In this document: positions 5,730 to 8,160 of the stretch, in pieces
How the letters are laid out: each line of letters begins with the position of its first letter
How positions within the stretch are numbered: the stretch's first letter is position 1
Assembly (NCBI GenBank): GCA_900555915.1
Contig: USNC01000054.1
Span: 1-8,160, forward strand
Length of the DNA stretch: 8,160 nucleotides
Direction of reading: 5' to 3'
Source: an uncultured Porphyromonadaceae bacterium
GTDB taxonomy: Bacteria > Bacteroidota > Bacteroidia > Bacteroidales > Muribaculaceae
Program-made: the position numbers and the translations under genes
Notes under the pieces: model-generated
Told to the model about the DNA's origin: nothing
Seen by the model: the letters and a program-made list of their open reading frames with translations, nothing else
The model's database searches: none

Positions 5730-6440
5730 ATGACAATGATTACACGACATCACAAGAGTGCCGCCCTTGCTTTTCTTGCGGGAACCGTGATGCTGACGGC
5801 ACCGGATGTGTTTTCGGAAAATCGCGATGCCGATAGCCTGAAGCCTTATTTCACCATTCCCGCGAGTGAGGCCGCGCATCCGGATGCAGAGGGTTTCATC
5901 GGACGCTGGCTGATTCTCGACCCTATTGAAAAGCCCAACCGGAGCAACACGGTATTCACCGATTCCTATCTCAGGGAGGCGTTCAATACAGAATACTTTC
6001 CTGGCCAGTTCTCCATATGGCCGCGCGACGGACAGAAAGTGAAAGCCGGAGGCAAGAAACTGCAGTGGCATTCGCTCGACAGTAATCTTTTCAACGTCAA
6101 GTTGTTCAGATTCGCCACCGGACTTGACAAACCGTATTACGGTGTCTTGTTTTGGGTCGTGACTGCTGTTGACTGTGATGAAGACATCGAGAATGTCCGT
6201 CTGTCGGTAGGCAGTAATTCCGCCTCCATGTGGTGGCTCGACGGCGAGGAGGCGCTTCTCCTATCCGGCGACAGGCGCATGGTGCGTGACGACGCAATGT
6301 CTCGGCGTCTCACCTTGAAGAAGGGACGCAACATATTAAGGGGAGCGGTGATCAACGGACCCGGAATGAGCGATTTCTGTCTCCGTTTCCTTCACGATGA
6401 CGGCACCCCTGTCACCAATATTAAAATTTCCAATAAGTAA
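5724..6440 (+). CDS. Secreted beta-sandwich-like protein in a GH43 operon (function unknown)
   Basis: A 238-aa protein if started at 5724; in-frame ATGs at 5730 and 5736 are equally possible, since all fall after the promoter and before the signal sequence (KSAALAFLAGTVMLTAP). The longer frame from 5598 would start inside the terminator and is rejected. The mature part has conserved-looking blocks: RWLILDPI (61-68), FTDSYLREAF, YYGVLFWVVTAV, VRLSVGSNSASMWWLDGEE (158-176), then LKKGRNILRGAVING (198-212) and FCLRFLHDDGTPV. The pattern of a displayed WWLDGEE followed by LKKGRN-type strands and a DDGTPV end resembles the jelly-roll sugar-binding modules attached to Bacteroidota esterases and glycosidases, here as a free protein. 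No catalytic motif is visible. The next gene, a GH43 enzyme, starts after only 5 nt, so a role in polysaccharide binding is inferred. Confidence 0.75.
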   Translation: MLMTMITRHHKSAALAFLAGTVMLTAPDVFSENRDADSLKPYFTIPASEAAHPDAEGFIGRWLILDPIEKPNRSNTVFTDSYLREAFNTEYFPGQFSIWPRDGQKVKAGGKKLQWHSLDSNLFNVKLFRFATGLDKPYYGVLFWVVTAVDCDEDIENVRLSVGSNSASMWWLDGEEALLLSGDRRMVRDDAMSRRLTLKKGRNILRGAVINGPGMSDFCLRFLHDDGTPVTNIKISNK

Positions 6441-6445
6441 GCCTC

Positions 6446-7903
6446 ATGAAGATAACAGATAAAAATGCGGCCGGCTGTCTTGTTGCGTCGGCTGCAATCG
6501 CACTGGCTGCATCGGTGTCGGCACAAACCGGAGAACCATACATACATGATCCATCGACGATTGCCGTATGCGATGGGAAATACTATACTTTCGGCACCGG
6601 CGGCGGTGGCCTTATCTCCGACGATGGCTATCATTGGCATGGCGGCGCGGTGCGTCCGGGAAGAGGGGCGGCGCCTGATGTGCTGAAGATTGGAGACCGC
6701 TATCTTGTGGCCTACAGCGCCACCGGCGGCGGCCTTGGCGGCAGCCACAAAGGGCATGTGCTTACCATGTGGAATAAAACCCTTGACCCCGATTCTCCTG
6801 ATTTTGAATTCACCGAACCTATAGAAGTGGCTTATTCCGAAGATAACGAGGATTGCGACGCCATTGACCCAGGGCTTCTGCTCGACCCTACTACCGGCAG
6901 ACTCTGGTTGACCTACGGCACATATTTCGGCTTCATTCGTCTTGTCGAACTCGATCCGGCCACCGGCGCCCGCAAGGAAGGTAATGAACCCATAAATGTA
7001 GCCATCGACTGTGAGGCTACCGATCTGATATACCGCGACGGCTGGTATTATCTGCTCGGTACGCACGGCACCTGCTGCGACGGTCCGAACTCAACATACA
7101 ACATCGTGGTGGGCCGCTCGCGCAATGTAACCGGGCCTTATCTCGACAATATGGGGCGCGACATGCTCCAGGGTGGCGGCAAGATGGTGGCGGCGGCGGG
7201 TCATCGCCGCACCGGAGCCGGACATTTCGGAAGATTCGTCGAAGATGATGGTGTGGAGAAAATGTCATGCCATTTCGAAGCCGACTTCGACAGGGGAGGA
7301 CGCAGTGTGCTCGCAATTCTTCCGCTGCTTTGGAAAAACGACTGGCCCGTGGCCGGCGATCCATTTGTGGAGGGTACGTATGAGATAGAGTCGGAACGCC
7401 GCGGATATGCGCTCGAACTCGCAGTTGACTTTGTCAGGATGCAGGGCGGCATGCACCGCTTCTGGGAGAAGCAGGAGGAGCCTCCTGTGCCCCTTGCCGA
7501 CCAGACTCTCGAAGATGTGAAGCACACATGGCCGGATGGTGAGATCGATGTCAGGATCGGCGACTATATGTTCCGTCCCCATCAGAAATGGACCGTGACG
7601 GCCGTGGAGGATAAGGGCGGATATCTCGGATCTCCTTACTACAAGATCACGATCGAAGGCACAGACCGTGCGCTTGCCGCAACCGCCGACAGGGAACTGA
7701 CCACGGTGCCTGCATTCACCGGAAGCGACGAACAGCTCTGGCGCATAGAGCAACTCACAGACGGCACCTACCGGATAATGCCCAAGATGGTGCCGGGCTG
7801 CGAAGAGAGACTCGCACTCGTGTCGGTGGCCGACAGCACACCTTCTCTCGGCACTTTCGACAGCACAAGCGACAACTCGAAATGGAACTTCAGAAAAAGA
7901 TAA
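6446..7903 (+). CDS. GH43 family glycosidase, arabinan endo-1,5-alpha-L-arabinanase-like, with ricin-type C-terminal domain
   Basis: A 485-aa secreted enzyme likely cutting alpha-1,5-linked arabinan. The signal peptide is 1-26 (cleavage VSA|Q). The five-bladed propeller (about 30-320) shows the GH43 catalytic set: general base Asp35 in YIHDPSTI, pKa-modulating Asp141 in AIDPGLL, and general acid Glu190 in CEATDLIYRDGWYYLL. A further APDV (77-80) and GAGHFG with His260 sit where arabinanases have their central-cavity metal-binding His. The C-terminal ~90 residues (about 395-485), with EQLWRIEQLTDGTYRIMP and SKWNF, look like a ricin-B/CBM13-type lectin repeat that would bind sugar. A 70-residue linker region (325-395) is unassigned. 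Spacing of 5 nt to both neighbours marks an operon. Arabinofuranosidase or xylosidase activity is the main alternative, because GH43 subfamilies share this active site. Confidence 0.88.
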   Translation: MKITDKNAAGCLVASAAIALAASVSAQTGEPYIHDPSTIAVCDGKYYTFGTGGGGLISDDGYHWHGGAVRPGRGAAPDVLKIGDRYLVAYSATGGGLGGSHKGHVLTMWNKTLDPDSPDFEFTEPIEVAYSEDNEDCDAIDPGLLLDPTTGRLWLTYGTYFGFIRLVELDPATGARKEGNEPINVAIDCEATDLIYRDGWYYLLGTHGTCCDGPNSTYNIVVGRSRNVTGPYLDNMGRDMLQGGGKMVAAAGHRRTGAGHFGRFVEDDGVEKMSCHFEADFDRGGRSVLAILPLLWKNDWPVAGDPFVEGTYEIESERRGYALELAVDFVRMQGGMHRFWEKQEEPPVPLADQTLEDVKHTWPDGEIDVRIGDYMFRPHQKWTVTAVEDKGGYLGSPYYKITIEGTDRALAATADRELTTVPAFTGSDEQLWRIEQLTDGTYRIMPKMVPGCEERLALVSVADSTPSLGTFDSTSDNSKWNFRKR

Positions 7904-7908
7904 ATTTC

Positions 7909-8111
7909 ATGAACACTACCAAAACAATAGCTTCTGCTGCGCTCATGGCCTTGGCGGCCATCACGCAGGCGCAGAATCCGATAATCCGCGATCAGTTCAC
8001 CGCCGACCCTACGGCGAGGGTCTTCAATGGCAGGATGTATCTCTATCCTTCCCACGACATCCACAGTCCGGTCGAAAATCTTAAGGAATGGTTCTGTATG
8101 GAAGACTATCA
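7909..8111 (+). CDS. Second GH43 glycosidase, N-terminal fragment cut by adapter sequence
   Basis: The first 67-68 codons of a secreted GH43 enzyme. The signal peptide is MNTTKTIASAALMALAAITQA, cleaved before Gln22. The mature start NPIIRDQFTADPTARVFNGR carries the presumed general-base Asp33 in ADPTARVF. It is followed by MYLYPSHDIHSP and WFCMEDYH, an opening common in Bacteroidales GH43 alpha-L-arabinofuranosidase/beta-xylosidase proteins, where YH is normally followed by a hydrophobic residue and more propeller. Here genomic sequence stops at about 8111 and adapter begins. The frame stays open through the adapter, so any predicted protein will carry a false tail (CLLYTSPSPRD and on). ATG lies 5 nt after the stop of the preceding GH43 gene (TAA-5 nt-ATGAA, the same arrangement as at the previous junction). 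It probably trims oligosaccharides released by its neighbour. Confidence 0.88.
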
Positions 8112-8160
8112 CTGTCTCTTATACACATCTCCGAGCCCACGAGACACTGAGCGATCTCGT
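8112..8160 (+). other. Illumina Nextera adapter contamination at contig end
   Basis: The 19-bp transposon mosaic-end complement CTGTCTCTTATACACATCT occupies 8112-8130, followed by CCGAGCCCACGAGAC (8131-8145), an 8-base index ACTGAGCG (8146-8153) and the start of the P7 flank ATCTCGT (8154-8160). This order is exactly that of Nextera read-2 adapter read-through. The index matches, from memory, one of the Nextera XT v2 i7 indices. The sequence is technical, not from the organism. Confidence 0.98.

Noticed and set aside
6392..7066. 224-codon - strand frame opposite the GH43 gene
   Set aside because: It lies entirely across the start of a well-supported GH43 gene with intact catalytic residues; typical antisense shadow in GC-rich coding sequence.
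8112..8160. Continuation of the second GH43 reading frame to the end of the window
   Set aside because: The bases are Nextera adapter and index, so the encoded tail is artificial.
1..8160. tRNA, rRNA, CRISPR arrays, insertion sequences or phage genes
   Set aside because: No cloverleaf-like sequence, spaced short repeats, transposase frames or terminal inverted repeats were seen in the window.

Overview
The window looks like the end of a metagenomic or draft contig from a Bacteroidales bacterium, most like the Muribaculaceae. Three things support this: Bacteroidota-type -7 promoter elements (TAnnTTTG), secreted proteins cleaved just before a Gln (…A|Q), and the gene content (GH43 glycosidases, an OprO/P-like porin, an ECF sigma factor with an unusual anti-sigma). 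The assignment is inferred from these traits, not from a database search.

Layout. (1) Positions 2-1024 hold the 3' part of an acyl-CoA dehydrogenase on the + strand. It ends at a strong intrinsic terminator (1054-1096) that probably also serves the converging gene. (2) Positions 3268-1149 on the - strand hold a class A acid phosphatase followed by a phosphate-selective-porin-like outer-membrane barrel, a likely phosphate-scavenging pair with a perfect hairpin between the two genes. (3) A 289-bp divergent intergenic region (3269-3557) carries two dyads, a direct repeat over the phosphatase start codon, a clear + strand promoter and a 14-codon leader ORF. (4) Positions 3558-5579 hold an ECF sigma factor, an overlapping membrane-anchored putative anti-sigma factor and a secreted protein I do not recognise. 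This unit closes with a strong terminator (5603-5650). (5) From 5679 a second promoter drives a tight operon with 5-nt gaps: a secreted beta-sandwich-like protein, a GH43 arabinanase-like enzyme with a ricin-type C-terminal domain, and the first 67-68 codons of a second GH43 enzyme.

The most interesting observation is that the promoter of the sigma-factor operon and the promoter of the glycosidase operon lie in a 51-bp near-identical repeat (47/51; 3376-3426 and 5679-5729). The repeat spans the -7 element, the predicted transcript start and an ATGCTT. This suggests that both operons are read by the same sigma factor or regulator, possibly the encoded ECF sigma itself, which would make an autoregulated sigma/anti-sigma/arabinan-degradation circuit. 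That link is inference.

The last 49 bases (8112-8160) are not biological. They match Illumina Nextera transposase read-through adapter plus an index, so the second GH43 gene is cut artificially and any protein read through the junction has a false tail.
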